DNA from: an uncultured Muribaculaceae bacterium
GTDB taxonomy: Bacteria > Bacteroidota > Bacteroidia > Bacteroidales > Muribaculaceae
Assembly (NCBI GenBank): GCA_910579035.1
Contig: CAJTSR010000005.1
Span: 58,183 to 122,182, forward strand
Length of the DNA: 64,000 nucleotides
Direction of reading: 5' to 3'
Shown here in pieces: positions 54,309 to 63,919 of the stretch (position 1 is its first letter; the number at the start of each line of letters is the position of its first letter). Under the pieces are notes generated by a model. It was not told the origin of the DNA. It saw only the letters and a list, made by a program, of their open reading frames with translations, and did not search any database. The position numbers were made by a program, and so were the translations under genes.

Positions 54309-57300
54309 TTCGACGGGTCTGTATCCGACTGTGCGTCATTGCCATAGCGGCGATGACGCTCTCGGCATGCAGTTCCCGCAAAAACACCGCCGCCAACCGC
54401 CGCTATCAGGAGTTCATAACCCGCTACAACATTCACTACAACGGCGCCACGCACTTCGACGAAACACTCCGGAACATGGAGAACAGCTATGAGGACGACT
54501 TCTCGCAGCTGCTCTTCGTGCACCCTGTCGAAGCGAAGGCCGACAAATCGGCCACACAGCCCTCGGGCGACTTCACCCGCTCCATCGAAAAGGCCCAGAA
54601 AGCAATACAGGTACGCTCCATCAAGAAAAAACCGGCACGCAAACCCGGCAAGAGCCGCGACCCAAAGTACAAGGAGTGGATGAAACGCGACGAGTACAAC
54701 CCCTTCCTGCACAACTCGTGGCTCATGATGGGACGAAGCCAGTACTACAACGGCGACTTCCTCGGGGCGGCATCGACATTCTTCTACATCAGCAAGCATT
54801 TCACATGGCTACCGCGGACAGTCACCGAGGCCAAGCTTATGCAGGCTATGTGCTACATAGCCCTCGGCTGGCAGTTCGAGGCGGAGATGATTCTTACACG
54901 AATCAAAGAAAACGACCTCGGAAACAACACTCTCAGACGCCTCTACAACCTCGCCTACGCCGATTTCTACATACATGCCGCCGACTATGCCGCCGCCCTG
55001 CCCTTCCTTGCCGAGGCAGCGAAACAAGCCAAAGGGACGCAGCGAACGCGGCTCAACTTCCTGCTCGGGCAGCTATACGAGCGCACCGGCGACAAACAAC
55101 GCGCATACAGCGCCTTCGAGAAAGCAGGAAGCGCGTCGTCGGCACCATACCGCACCAAGTTCAACGCCCGTATAAAGCAGAGCGAGGTATTTACAGGCTC
55201 AGACATAGAGCCGGAAGTAAAGGCGCTCAAACGTATGACGCGCTACGACCGCAACAAGGAATACCTCGACCAGGTATACTACGCCATAGGCAACCTCTAC
55301 CTCTCGCGAGGCGACACCGCCAAGGCAATAGAGAACTACATAATAGCCAACGAAAAATCGACACGATCCGGAATAGACAAAGCCATAAACCAGCTGCGCC
55401 TCGGCGACCTGTACTTCACCCGCCGAAAATACGAGCTCGCGCAGCCCTGCTACTCCGAGGCCGTGCCGCTGCTGCCCGAAACATATCCGGGCTATGACTC
55501 GCTGAAACGCCGCTCCGACGTGCTCGACGAACTCGCCGTATATGCCCAGAACATAAGCCTGCAGGATTCGCTCCTCAGGCTCGCGGCAATGACTCCCGAA
55601 GAGCGCTCCGCTGTAATCGACAAAATAATAGCCGACCTCAAAAAGAAAGAGGAAGAAGAGGCCGAGCAGACACGCCGCGAGGAATATTTAGCCGAGCAGG
55701 CTGCGTCGGGCAATAATCTGGCCGACAACAACACGCAGTCGTTCGTTATAAACTCCGACAACTCGTGGTATTTCTACAACACTGCTGTGAAAAACGCAGG
55801 CAAGACCGAGTTCCAGAAACGCTGGGGATCCCGAAAGCTTGAAGACGACTGGCGCCGCCGCAACAAGAGCAGCTTCAACACCGACGACTTCGACTCGTCA
55901 GACCGGTCGGACCTATCAGACACGTCCGACGAGTCCGGCCAAGCCGACTCCCCCGAAGCTGCCCCGACCGACACCGCTGCGGCCGCCCGTGCCTCCGACC
56001 CCCATTACCCGGAGTACTACCTCGCCCAGATACCATCGACCGATGCTGAGATAAGCAACGCCAACGACATCATACAGGAAGGCATCTACAACCTCGGATT
56101 AATCCTCAAGGACAAGCTCGAGGATTTCCCGGCAGCCAGAAGCGAATTTGACAGGCTGCTCACACGCTACCCCGACAACATATACCGCCTCGACACCTAC
56201 TACAACCTCTACCTAATGTATATGAGGCTCGGACTCGAAACTGATGCCGAGGTATACCGCCGGCTGATCATAGAGCAATTCCCGGAATCGGCCTACGGCA
56301 TGGCCCTGCGCAATCCCGACTATATCGACAATCTGCGCAATATGGACTCCCGACAGCAGGAGCTGTACGAACACACATACGAGGCATATCTCGAAAACCG
56401 CAACTCCGACGTGCACGAGGCCTACCGCACAATGGAAAAGGACTACCCGCTGAGCAAGATTATGCCCAAGTTCATGTTCCTGCACGCATTGGCATACGTC
56501 ACCGAGAACAAGCCCGACGAGTTCAACGCCACCCTGCGCACACTGCTCGAACGATACCCATCGACCGACATAACCCCCATAGCCTCGGCATGGCTGAAAG
56601 GCATGGCTAAAGGCCGCAAGCTACATTCCGGCGCATCGAATATGAGGGCTATGCTGTGGGATCTGAGGCTGTCGAACGACTCGACGGCAACCGACAGCAC
56701 CGAGGTGGTGTTCAACCTCAATCCCGAAGAGCCGCAACTGCTCGTATTCACATTCGCCACCGACGAAGTGGCGGCGCCGCAACTGCTCTTCGACATAGCG
56801 CGCCACAATTTCAGCTCGTTCGTGGTGAAAGATTTCGACCTCGAATCAATGAATTTCGGACGCCTCGGCCTGATAGTGGTTGGCGGCTTCGGCAATATGG
56901 CCGAACTCAACCACTACCGCAAGGTTATGGCGGAATCGGCTGAGTTCAGGCTACCGCGCGGAGTGCGGCCGATAGCCATATCCGATGCCGACTTCAAAAC
57001 GCTAATCACGCAGGGCCGCTCATTTGAAGAATACTTCCGCTACCGCGACGAGCAGAACTATATCGACACCCAGGCCGAACTCCTCGCCCCCGAGGACATA
57101 GAGCCACTCCCGGCCGAAGAAAACCGCGAGGAAACGCCTGCCCCGACAGACTCTCAACCTGAAAATGAGCCGCAGGAACCCGGAGAGCCTTCCGTTCCGG
57201 CTACCACACCACCGACTCCCGCAAAACCCGGGCAAAAGAAGCCTGCCGCGACCGACGAACCATCGCAGCCCGCACCCGTGCCGCTGCTTCCCGGCCCGGA

Positions 57301-57334
57301 AGGCGACGACGACCCCCTGCTACTCGAACCGTAG
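54305..57334 (+). CDS. porW: PorW/SprE-like TPR lipoprotein of type IX secretion
   Basis: 1009 residues. Lipobox LSAC (C22), then ITRYNIHYNGATHFDETLRNMENSYEDDFSQLLFVHP, the conserved start of PorW/SprE. Many tetratricopeptide-like helical pairs follow (about 130-760), then a C-terminal beta domain (LLVFTFATDEVAAPQLLFDIARHNFSSF) and a Pro/Glu/Thr-rich tail. In Porphyromonas and Flavobacterium the homologs are outer membrane lipoproteins needed for type IX secretion. The match supports export of the type IX-tailed protein at 4150. It is translationally coupled to the pgpH-like gene. Confidence 0.86.
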   Translation: MIRRVCIRLCVIAIAAMTLSACSSRKNTAANRRYQEFITRYNIHYNGATHFDETLRNMENSYEDDFSQLLFVHPVEAKADKSATQPSGDFTRSIEKAQKAIQVRSIKKKPARKPGKSRDPKYKEWMKRDEYNPFLHNSWLMMGRSQYYNGDFLGAASTFFYISKHFTWLPRTVTEAKLMQAMCYIALGWQFEAEMILTRIKENDLGNNTLRRLYNLAYADFYIHAADYAAALPFLAEAAKQAKGTQRTRLNFLLGQLYERTGDKQRAYSAFEKAGSASSAPYRTKFNARIKQSEVFTGSDIEPEVKALKRMTRYDRNKEYLDQVYYAIGNLYLSRGDTAKAIENYIIANEKSTRSGIDKAINQLRLGDLYFTRRKYELAQPCYSEAVPLLPETYPGYDSLKRRSDVLDELAVYAQNISLQDSLLRLAAMTPEERSAVIDKIIADLKKKEEEEAEQTRREEYLAEQAASGNNLADNNTQSFVINSDNSWYFYNTAVKNAGKTEFQKRWGSRKLEDDWRRRNKSSFNTDDFDSSDRSDLSDTSDESGQADSPEAAPTDTAAAARASDPHYPEYYLAQIPSTDAEISNANDIIQEGIYNLGLILKDKLEDFPAARSEFDRLLTRYPDNIYRLDTYYNLYLMYMRLGLETDAEVYRRLIIEQFPESAYGMALRNPDYIDNLRNMDSRQQELYEHTYEAYLENRNSDVHEAYRTMEKDYPLSKIMPKFMFLHALAYVTENKPDEFNATLRTLLERYPSTDITPIASAWLKGMAKGRKLHSGASNMRAMLWDLRLSNDSTATDSTEVVFNLNPEEPQLLVFTFATDEVAAPQLLFDIARHNFSSFVVKDFDLESMNFGRLGLIVVGGFGNMAELNHYRKVMAESAEFRLPRGVRPIAISDADFKTLITQGRSFEEYFRYRDEQNYIDTQAELLAPEDIEPLPAEENREETPAPTDSQPENEPQEPGEPSVPATTPPTPAKPGQKKPAATDEPSQPAPVPLLPGPEGDDDPLLLEP

Positions 57335-57357
57335 CCATCATATTCACGTGCTGCGCG

Positions 57358-58284
57358 CTACTTGGCGTGGAGGGCGTTGCGGCGGAGGCCTTCGAGGCGG
57401 GCGCGGCGCACGGCGCTGTTGCGGAAGAGGCTGCGGAAAGCCGACGGCGTCATAGTCGCCACATCGTCGAGGCCAAGTTCCATCAGGCGCTCGGAGGGCA
57501 CAAATTCTTCGATTGTGCCGGCATTGGGGAGTTCGTTGTGCGGACACACGTCCTGACACACATCGCAGCCATAGATGCGTCTATGCCGCAGATCGAGCGT
57601 TGCCGGAAGTTCGCCTCGGTGCTCGATGGTGAGGTACGACAGGCATCGGCGGGCATCGAGGCCGCCACAACCGTCGAGCGCTCCTCCGGGACAGGCGCGG
57701 ACGCATGCCCCGCAGCCCTCGCAAGCGGTGCGGGAGCACGGTGCGGACGGCTCCACGCCGACTGTCCAAAAAATTTCGGCAAGGAATACTTTGGAACCCG
57801 CGCCGGGTACTATAAGCAGATTGTTTAGGCCGATGAAGCCAAGACCGGCCTGCACGGCCCAGTAGCGCTCGCGCACGGGAGCCGTGTCGACACACACACG
57901 CATTTCCGAGCCTGCCACAGCATCGCGCATAGCCGCAGCCACAGGCTCAAGGCGACGGCGCAGAACGTTGTGGTAATCCTCTCCAAGGGCATAATCGGCA
58001 AACAGGGGGTGGCGCCTGCCGGAAGCATAGGCGAAAGCCACGCACAGCACACTCTCCGCGCCGGGAAGCAGCAAAGCAGGGTCGCGGCGCACATCGCCGT
58101 AGCGGCCAAGATAGTCCATGCCACCGTTACGGCCCGCCGCAAGCCACGCCTCATAGCGCGCCATCTCTGTATCCGCCACCACGGAAACCTCGGCAAAACC
58201 TGCCGCGCAGGCTCCCTGCCGCCGCGCCATGTCCAGAATCCCGGCGCGAGCCTCGCTGCTACATAGGTATTGCCCTGAACTCAT
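57358..58284 (-). CDS. queG: Epoxyqueuosine reductase
   Basis: 308 residues. Cobalamin-dependent QueG features: MDYLGRYGDVRRDPALLLPGAESVLCVAFAY near the N-terminus, DTAPVRERYWAVQAGLGFIGLN (active-site Asp), and two 4Fe-4S motifs, CGACVRACPGGALDG with a preceding Cys, and CDVCQDVCPHN. It performs the last step of queuosine synthesis in tRNA. The start at 58284 overlaps the upstream deacetylase by 26 bases; the family usually has a helix of this length before the first strand, so it is preferred over the inner Met at 58230. Confidence 0.93.
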   Translation of the reverse strand: MSSGQYLCSSEARAGILDMARRQGACAAGFAEVSVVADTEMARYEAWLAAGRNGGMDYLGRYGDVRRDPALLLPGAESVLCVAFAYASGRRHPLFADYALGEDYHNVLRRRLEPVAAAMRDAVAGSEMRVCVDTAPVRERYWAVQAGLGFIGLNNLLIVPGAGSKVFLAEIFWTVGVEPSAPCSRTACEGCGACVRACPGGALDGCGGLDARRCLSYLTIEHRGELPATLDLRHRRIYGCDVCQDVCPHNELPNAGTIEEFVPSERLMELGLDDVATMTPSAFRSLFRNSAVRRARLEGLRRNALHAK

Positions 58285-58894
58285 ATCCTTGCCCGAGCAG
58301 CCACTCTATGGAGCGGGGAAGCGCGCTCCGCATATTCCGCGAAGCTTTTAGCGAATCATGGAAAACAATTATCGACCCGTTGCGGGCATAGCGTCGCACA
58401 TTGTCGAACACGGCGTCGGCATCGAGCTTGCGGGAGTAATCGCGCGTCACAAGGTCGTACATCACAATGTTGTAATGCTCCTTGATTGCTTTGGCCTGCG
58501 CCCAGCGCATAAGCCCGTGCGGCGGCCGGAAGAGCGAGCTGCCTATCAGCGCGTCGGCTTCGATAACGTCGCGTATATACCGCCACGCGCGCACCTTCAT
58601 GCCCTGCATGTGGTGCATCGTATGGTTGCCGTAGCTGTGGCCGCGCCTCTTCACCTCCTCGAGCAGTTCGGGGTGGCGGCGCACATTGTCGCCCACCATG
58701 AAGAACGTGGCCTTTATCCCGTAGCGGTCAAGCAGATCGAGCACCCACGGCGTTTCTTCGGGAATGGGACCGTCGTCGAAGGTAAGGAACACCACCGGCG
58801 CCTTGCCTTTGCGCTTGATTCGCCACAAGGCCTCAGGAAAAAGAAGGCGGTAGAGCAGCGGCGGCTGCTCTACCAGCCTGTTGAAAACTTTCAT
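58259..58894 (-). CDS. Polysaccharide deacetylase (NodB homology)
   Basis: 211 residues from the ATG at 58894, overlapping the DUF2723 stop by ATGA. NodB motifs: TFDDGP (38-43), GHSYGNHTMHH (His91/His95, metal ligands), LFRPPHGLMRW, and FHDS near the C-terminus. There is no obvious signal peptide. It probably de-N-acetylates a glycan or lipid-linked sugar. Its grouping with a DUF2723 glycosyltransferase suggests envelope glycan modification. Confidence 0.88.
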   Translation of the reverse strand: MKVFNRLVEQPPLLYRLLFPEALWRIKRKGKAPVVFLTFDDGPIPEETPWVLDLLDRYGIKATFFMVGDNVRRHPELLEEVKRRGHSYGNHTMHHMQGMKVRAWRYIRDVIEADALIGSSLFRPPHGLMRWAQAKAIKEHYNIVMYDLVTRDYSRKLDADAVFDNVRRYARNGSIIVFHDSLKASRNMRSALPRSIEWLLGQGYEFRAIPM

Positions 58895-61800
58895 CTCAGA
58901 ACGTACTGCCACTGTGCGGCGGTAAAGCCGTGGCGCTGCATAAGGTCGCGGCTGTATGCCATGGCATCAACACCGGCGGAGTTGTTTGCCGACAGTATGT
59001 CGATGGCCGACTGCAATACCGGGCGCTGGCTTTCGGGGAAGGATCCGATTTCCTCAAGCAGAGCCGCCATATCATAACCCTCGATATATATCAGCGGAGC
59101 TATGCGGAGGTCTGTTTCAAGACCGGCACCGAGAGCCGCGCGTTCGGCTCCGAGCTCGGGGTCGGTAAGTATGGCGGGATTGCCGCGCAGCACGTCCACA
59201 CGATTCTTGAGAGCAACGGCCTCTCCGAGATATTGCAGCGCGTATGTTTCGGGGCGTCCCAGGGCGGCGAAATCAGCCGGAGCCAGATTGGCCGCATATT
59301 TCACGAGCTGTGCGTAGCGCTCGGCCTCGCTTGTGGCAAGAGCCTCGGCCTTGTCAAGATCGGCAGCATCGCCGCTGTTAAGGTACATATCGATATACGC
59401 GCGGCTCATATACAGGCCAAGCATACCGTCGTAAAGCGATACCGAGGCCGGAAGTTTGGCCTGTATCATATCAAGAAGCTGGCGTGCCATGTCGCGGTAT
59501 GTGGCCGGGGCTTCAAGAGCGGCTTTCACCGCAGCCTCGCGGCTTGCGGCCGAGGCGGGCAGCTCGGGAGTTTCGAGCAGGTCTTCCACTATGGTGTATA
59601 TGGCCGAGCGCACCGAGGCCACCATGCGGCGCACAGTTTCGTCGAGGTACAGATCCTGAGCGTCCTCCTTGTCGAGTCCGCCCCAGCGGAAGTCGCTTAC
59701 CACGTTGCGGTAGCCTTTCTCCGCAGTCGGGCTTACGGGAGCTGAGGCAAACGGTGTAACCTGGTATGCCATGCCCGTAGCCGACAGATATGGCGTCAGG
59801 CCGAGATAATAGCTTGTGGGCACGGTGGTGGCGAAGTAGGCAGGACGCTTCCAGCCGCCTGCCACGCTATTGGCGATTATGTCGAGCGACAGCGTGCGGC
59901 TCTGGTTCATGCCCGAGCCGAGAGCCGAAAGGTCGGTAGCCACATCGCTAACGTAGGGAGCGAGATATGCCGTGTCGACGGCCTCCGTGCCGGTGCCGAA
60001 TGCCTCCATCGCAACGGCGTGGTCAACGGGCATGTACACATTGGGGCGTCCGAGCAGCGGCGCGCCGTAGGTCTTGGGGTCAGACGAGTACAGCTCTTCG
60101 AGCGCGGTGCGGACGTCGGTGCGGGCACGGTCGCGAGGCACCACGAAGCTGTAGGCGAGGCGCTCATAGCCGTAGTCGGACGGCTTGGCGTACATATCCA
60201 CGGCCTTTGCATCGTAGGTTGGGTGCGTGAGCTGGTTGGCATACCAGTCGGTGGTGAGATACGACAGGTTGACCACGCGCACATCGGTGCGGAAGCCCTC
60301 AACCTCCTGCGAGTACCACAGAGGGAAGGTGTCGTTGTCACCATTGGTAAAGAGTATGGCGTTCGGCTCAAGCGAGCTGAGGTAGTTGAATCCGAAGTCG
60401 CGGGTTGTATAGCGGCCTGAGCGGTCGTGGTCGTCCCATGTCTGCGACACCATCTGCAGAGGCACTGCCAGACCGACGGCACATGCCACGGCGGCAGATG
60501 CAACTCGCGCCGTCTTGCTGTCGGCAGCCTCCCCGCCATCCTTGGCCTTGGGCGACAGCAGCGAGCGCAGTAGCACGCCGATAGCAGGAACACCCATGCC
60601 TATCCATATCGCGAAAGCATAGAACGAACCGGCAAAGGCATAGTCGCGTTCACGGGGCTGGCCGGGAGTCTGGTTGAGATACAGCACGATGGCTATGCCC
60701 GTCATAAAGAACAGGAAGAACACCACCCAAAATTGCTGAATACCGCGCTCGGGGTTGACGCGATGGCGATACAGAGCCTGATACAGCAAGCCTATCAGGC
60801 CGAGTATCAACGGAAGCATGTAGAACACGTTATGACCCTTGTTGCCCTTGCCGAACTCGTCGGGCAGGAGCGACTGGTCGCCAAGGCGGGCGTTGTCAAT
60901 CAGCGGAATCCCCGAAATCCAGTTGCCAAGATGAGGCTCGCCGTTGCCCTGTATGTCGTTCTGTCGTCCGGCAAAATTCCACATGAAGTAGCGCCAGTAC
61001 ATATGGTTGAGCTGGTAGTTGAGGAAATACCGCAGGTTGACATCGAAACCGGGCTTCCACGCAGGTGTTTCGAGCAGCGACTCGCCCGTCTGGGAGTCGA
61101 TATTGGTAGTGACAGGCTCCAGATGGTTCAGATAGGGCATCAGCTCGTACTTGGGAGCATATCCCTGCTCGGCCCAACGGGCGCGCACCTCCTGAGGTAT
61201 GGTGTATATGTCGGGGGTATTATAGCCGGCCCAGGCCTTGTAGCCGGCCACGTGGCGGCCTTCGGGGTCATTGCTGTATATACGGGTCAGAATCATGTCG
61301 AGGTCCGACATCGTGCGGTAATTGGGCCGCTCTATTTCCTTCACATACTCGTCGGGCTGCGAGGGATTGGTCTTCACCACCTTTGTGTATGTCTTCTCGG
61401 GGCTGTTGAATGCCGCACCGCGCTCGTCGCGAAGATAGCCGTCGAGCACGCGGGTGCGCGGACGACCGTACTCATCGACAGGGATATAGAACTCTCCCGA
61501 ACCTTCAGGATATTCCATCTCGTCGAACGTTTCTGCAAATACCGGGCCTTTGAAAAGAGGACGGTCGCCGTACTGCTCGCGGTTGAGGTACGAACCGAGT
61601 GCAAAAACGTTGTCGGGAGCGTTCTGGTTCATCGGGGTATTGGCAGAGGCGCGTATCAGCAGAAGCGCATACGACGAATAACCCACGAATATCACAAATA
61701 TGCTGATAACGCAAATCGACAGCACCCGCACAGGCAGCGGACGGCAGAAACCGAACAGATAAACCGCCAAACCTATCAGCACGAGTGTTCCCACCAGCGC

Positions 61801-62739
61801 CGAGTGGCCGATAAAAGGCATGCCCGACAGACCCACCGAGGCAAGCACGAGCAGGCGCACCGTAGTGGGCGAGGAACTGCGGTAAAGTGCGCGTATGGTA
61901 AGTATGAACACAGCCACGAGGAGTATGGCATAGATAAGCACGCCCATATTGTAGCCAAGGCCGAAGCTATTGACAAACAGCAGCTCGAACCACTGGGCTA
62001 CTTGCACGAATCCCGGCACGAGGCCGTAGAGAATAGCGCCCACTATGACGCACGACACTCCCAGCGCAATCAGCGAGCCGGTAGCGTTGATATTCTTCCA
62101 CTTACGGTAATAGAATATGAGGCCGAGGGCGGGTATGCAGAGCAGGTTGAGCAGGTGCACAGCTATCGAAACACCTATCACATAGGCTATAAGCACAAGA
62201 TAGCGGTCGCTGTGAGGCTCGTCGGCGCGGTTTTCCCACTTGAGCATCAGCCAGAACACCAAAGCCGTGCAGAATGACGAGAAAGCGTATACTTCGCCTT
62301 CCACGGCAGAGAACCAGAAGGTGTCGCTCCACGTGTATGCGAGGGCGCCGCATATGCCGCCGCCAACAATCAGGGCGAGCTGCCAGCCGCTCACACTGCC
62401 GGCATCGTCGCGCACGATAAGACGGCGCACAAGGTGCGTTATACTCCAGAAAAGCAGCATGATGGTCGCCGCGCTAAGCAGAGCCGACATACAGTTGACG
62501 GCGAGCGCCGCGTGGCTCATCTCCCCTCCGAAAAGCGTGACGAAGAAGCGTGCCGCAAGCATGAATATGGGGTTGCCCGGCGGGTGACCCACTTCGAGTT
62601 TGGCGCCTTGTGATATAAATTCGGGGCAGTCCCAGAAGCTTGCCGTCGGCTCTACCGTCAGCAGGTATGTCAGCGCGGCAACAGCGAAGCACAGCCAGCC
62701 GAGTGCCGTATTGACAATCTCATATTTCCTTATTTGCAT
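58891..62739 (-). CDS. DUF2723 (GT117-like) large membrane protein
   Basis: 1282 residues. The N-terminal half has at least ten membrane helices, beginning ALGWLCFAVAALTYLLTVEPTASFWDCPEFISQGAKLEVGHPPGNP, the DUF2723 signature with its Asp-Cys-Pro-Glu loop. The C-terminal half is soluble with TPR-like helices (about 1080-1282) and FNYLSSLEPNAILFTNGDNDTFPLWYSQEVEGFRTDVRVVN in the middle. DUF2723 proteins are predicted lipid-linked sugar transferases of the O-mannosyltransferase type. The acceptor is unknown. It heads a minus-strand operon with the deacetylase and queG. Confidence 0.88.
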   Translation of the reverse strand: MQIRKYEIVNTALGWLCFAVAALTYLLTVEPTASFWDCPEFISQGAKLEVGHPPGNPIFMLAARFFVTLFGGEMSHAALAVNCMSALLSAATIMLLFWSITHLVRRLIVRDDAGSVSGWQLALIVGGGICGALAYTWSDTFWFSAVEGEVYAFSSFCTALVFWLMLKWENRADEPHSDRYLVLIAYVIGVSIAVHLLNLLCIPALGLIFYYRKWKNINATGSLIALGVSCVIVGAILYGLVPGFVQVAQWFELLFVNSFGLGYNMGVLIYAILLVAVFILTIRALYRSSSPTTVRLLVLASVGLSGMPFIGHSALVGTLVLIGLAVYLFGFCRPLPVRVLSICVISIFVIFVGYSSYALLLIRASANTPMNQNAPDNVFALGSYLNREQYGDRPLFKGPVFAETFDEMEYPEGSGEFYIPVDEYGRPRTRVLDGYLRDERGAAFNSPEKTYTKVVKTNPSQPDEYVKEIERPNYRTMSDLDMILTRIYSNDPEGRHVAGYKAWAGYNTPDIYTIPQEVRARWAEQGYAPKYELMPYLNHLEPVTTNIDSQTGESLLETPAWKPGFDVNLRYFLNYQLNHMYWRYFMWNFAGRQNDIQGNGEPHLGNWISGIPLIDNARLGDQSLLPDEFGKGNKGHNVFYMLPLILGLIGLLYQALYRHRVNPERGIQQFWVVFFLFFMTGIAIVLYLNQTPGQPRERDYAFAGSFYAFAIWIGMGVPAIGVLLRSLLSPKAKDGGEAADSKTARVASAAVACAVGLAVPLQMVSQTWDDHDRSGRYTTRDFGFNYLSSLEPNAILFTNGDNDTFPLWYSQEVEGFRTDVRVVNLSYLTTDWYANQLTHPTYDAKAVDMYAKPSDYGYERLAYSFVVPRDRARTDVRTALEELYSSDPKTYGAPLLGRPNVYMPVDHAVAMEAFGTGTEAVDTAYLAPYVSDVATDLSALGSGMNQSRTLSLDIIANSVAGGWKRPAYFATTVPTSYYLGLTPYLSATGMAYQVTPFASAPVSPTAEKGYRNVVSDFRWGGLDKEDAQDLYLDETVRRMVASVRSAIYTIVEDLLETPELPASAASREAAVKAALEAPATYRDMARQLLDMIQAKLPASVSLYDGMLGLYMSRAYIDMYLNSGDAADLDKAEALATSEAERYAQLVKYAANLAPADFAALGRPETYALQYLGEAVALKNRVDVLRGNPAILTDPELGAERAALGAGLETDLRIAPLIYIEGYDMAALLEEIGSFPESQRPVLQSAIDILSANNSAGVDAMAYSRDLMQRHGFTAAQWQYVLR

Positions 62740-62772
62740 AGTGCGTGAGGTGGTGATAATTTCCTTTAAACT

Positions 62773-62781
62773 GCAAAATTA
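62773..62781 (-). promoter_or_regulatory. -7 promoter element of the DUF2723 operon
   Basis: Minus strand TAATTTTGC matches TAnnTTTGC exactly, 34 bases before the ATG. Confidence 0.5.
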
Positions 62782-62938
62782 ATCAAAATCACGCTCCACG
62801 CCCCCAATTACACTTAAATTAACAAAAGCACCCTCCACATATTATCCAAAAGATTGTTTATATGAAATCTAAAACCACTTAACCACAAAACAAACTACAA
62901 CGGATTATACGAAACCGCCCAGTTGCCACGAGTAGTAG

Positions 62939-62970
62939 GTTGCCAATGGCGGCTAAATGAAGTAAGTTTG
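62939..62970 (+). promoter_or_regulatory. Promoter of the XRE-restriction locus
   Basis: GTTG (62939-62942), 20-base spacer, TAAGTTTG (62963-62970), 18 bases before the ATG at 62989. No clear controller operator repeat is seen around it. Confidence 0.5.
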
Positions 62971-62988
62971 TAAAAAATAGGATTCTGA

Positions 62989-63213
62989 ATGCCAAGAATA
63001 AACGAAATAATGTGTGCGTTTGGGAAGAACGTCCAACAAGAACGGCTCAGACAAAAGATATCCCAAGAAGAGCTGGCACACAAAGCCAACATATGCCGTA
63101 CATACATAGGCATGGTAGAGAGGGCCGAACGTAATATATCTTTGCAAAACGCAAAGAAAATAGCAGATGCTCTTAACATAACAATTGACGAACTTCTCAA
63201 AGACAATGAATAA
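62989..63213 (+). CDS. XRE-family regulator, C-protein-like controller of restriction
   Basis: 74 residues, a single helix-turn-helix: FGKNVQQERLRQKISQEELAHKANICRTYIGMVERAERNISLQNAKKIADALNITIDELL. Size and sequence resemble controller (C) proteins of restriction-modification systems, which time nuclease expression. An inner Met at residue 8 is a possible start. It overlaps the downstream restriction gene by 8 bases. AT-rich compared with the DUF2723 gene. Confidence 0.85.
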   Translation: MPRINEIMCAFGKNVQQERLRQKISQEELAHKANICRTYIGMVERAERNISLQNAKKIADALNITIDELLKDNE

Positions 63214-63919
63214 CACAGAAAATGACCGCAGTTGGAATGAAAATTTCAAAAACTATGTTGAATTTATAGTCAACCATCCGGCCTATACAGGCTTATATTA
63301 CGAGCGCAAAACTGATGGGACTGTTAAATGGGTTGTCCTAAAGGATTCCATACAAGGCAGAATCCGTACAGCATGGTGGGACGAACAATGCAGACGTTTG
63401 AACATACCAATACAAAGCGGTTGCTATGCAATTGTTTCACGAATTATACATCCCACAAAAATACATATATGCCAATGCTGCGGACGTCCACTTTCAATAT
63501 TCCAAATCTATCCGACGAAACCTCTTCTTAAAAAGATTAATGAGCATTTCAATATTTCGATATCTCAGGTAGATTATGATATATTTGGAATCATAGACAC
63601 ATATTGTACTGATCAAACATCTATCGATTTTATAGCGAAATGCTTCAAACAGCCGCACGGACTGAAAAAATATGAGCTCAAAACCATAATCTACCAAAAC
63701 TATGTCGGCACGGACCAACCCTCGCGACTTCTTTCGCCCGGTGTGATGTCCAATAATCCAGACCGATTCGACGGATTCCATTCAGACGGATTATGCTGTA
63801 GAGAAAAAACGGATAAGGGCAGGCACACCGTCAATATGAAAACTTATACTCAGGACAGAAGAGCCTACGAAGATTGGTCAGAAGGAAACTATAACTTAGC
63901 AAATACAATGATTCGGTAA
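63206..63919 (+). CDS. Eco31I/Alw26I/Esp3I-family type IIS restriction enzyme, N-terminal part only
   Basis: 237 residues from the ATG at 63206. Family features: NENFKNYVEFIVNHPAYTGL, WWDEQCRRLNI, the zinc-like IHPTKIHICQCCGRPLSI, and LLSPGVMSNNPDRFDGFHS...CCREKTDKGRHTVNMKTYTQDRRAYEDWSEGN. Full-length members are about twice this size and carry an HNH nuclease after this block (established for Eco31I). Here the frame stops right after NYNLANTMIR. None of the other frames to the window end continue with a recognisable HNH motif. Either a truncated pseudogene or an intact DNA-binding fragment; no partner methylase is in view. Confidence 0.7.
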   Translation: MNNTENDRSWNENFKNYVEFIVNHPAYTGLYYERKTDGTVKWVVLKDSIQGRIRTAWWDEQCRRLNIPIQSGCYAIVSRIIHPTKIHICQCCGRPLSIFQIYPTKPLLKKINEHFNISISQVDYDIFGIIDTYCTDQTSIDFIAKCFKQPHGLKKYELKTIIYQNYVGTDQPSRLLSPGVMSNNPDRFDGFHSDGLCCREKTDKGRHTVNMKTYTQDRRAYEDWSEGNYNLANTMIR

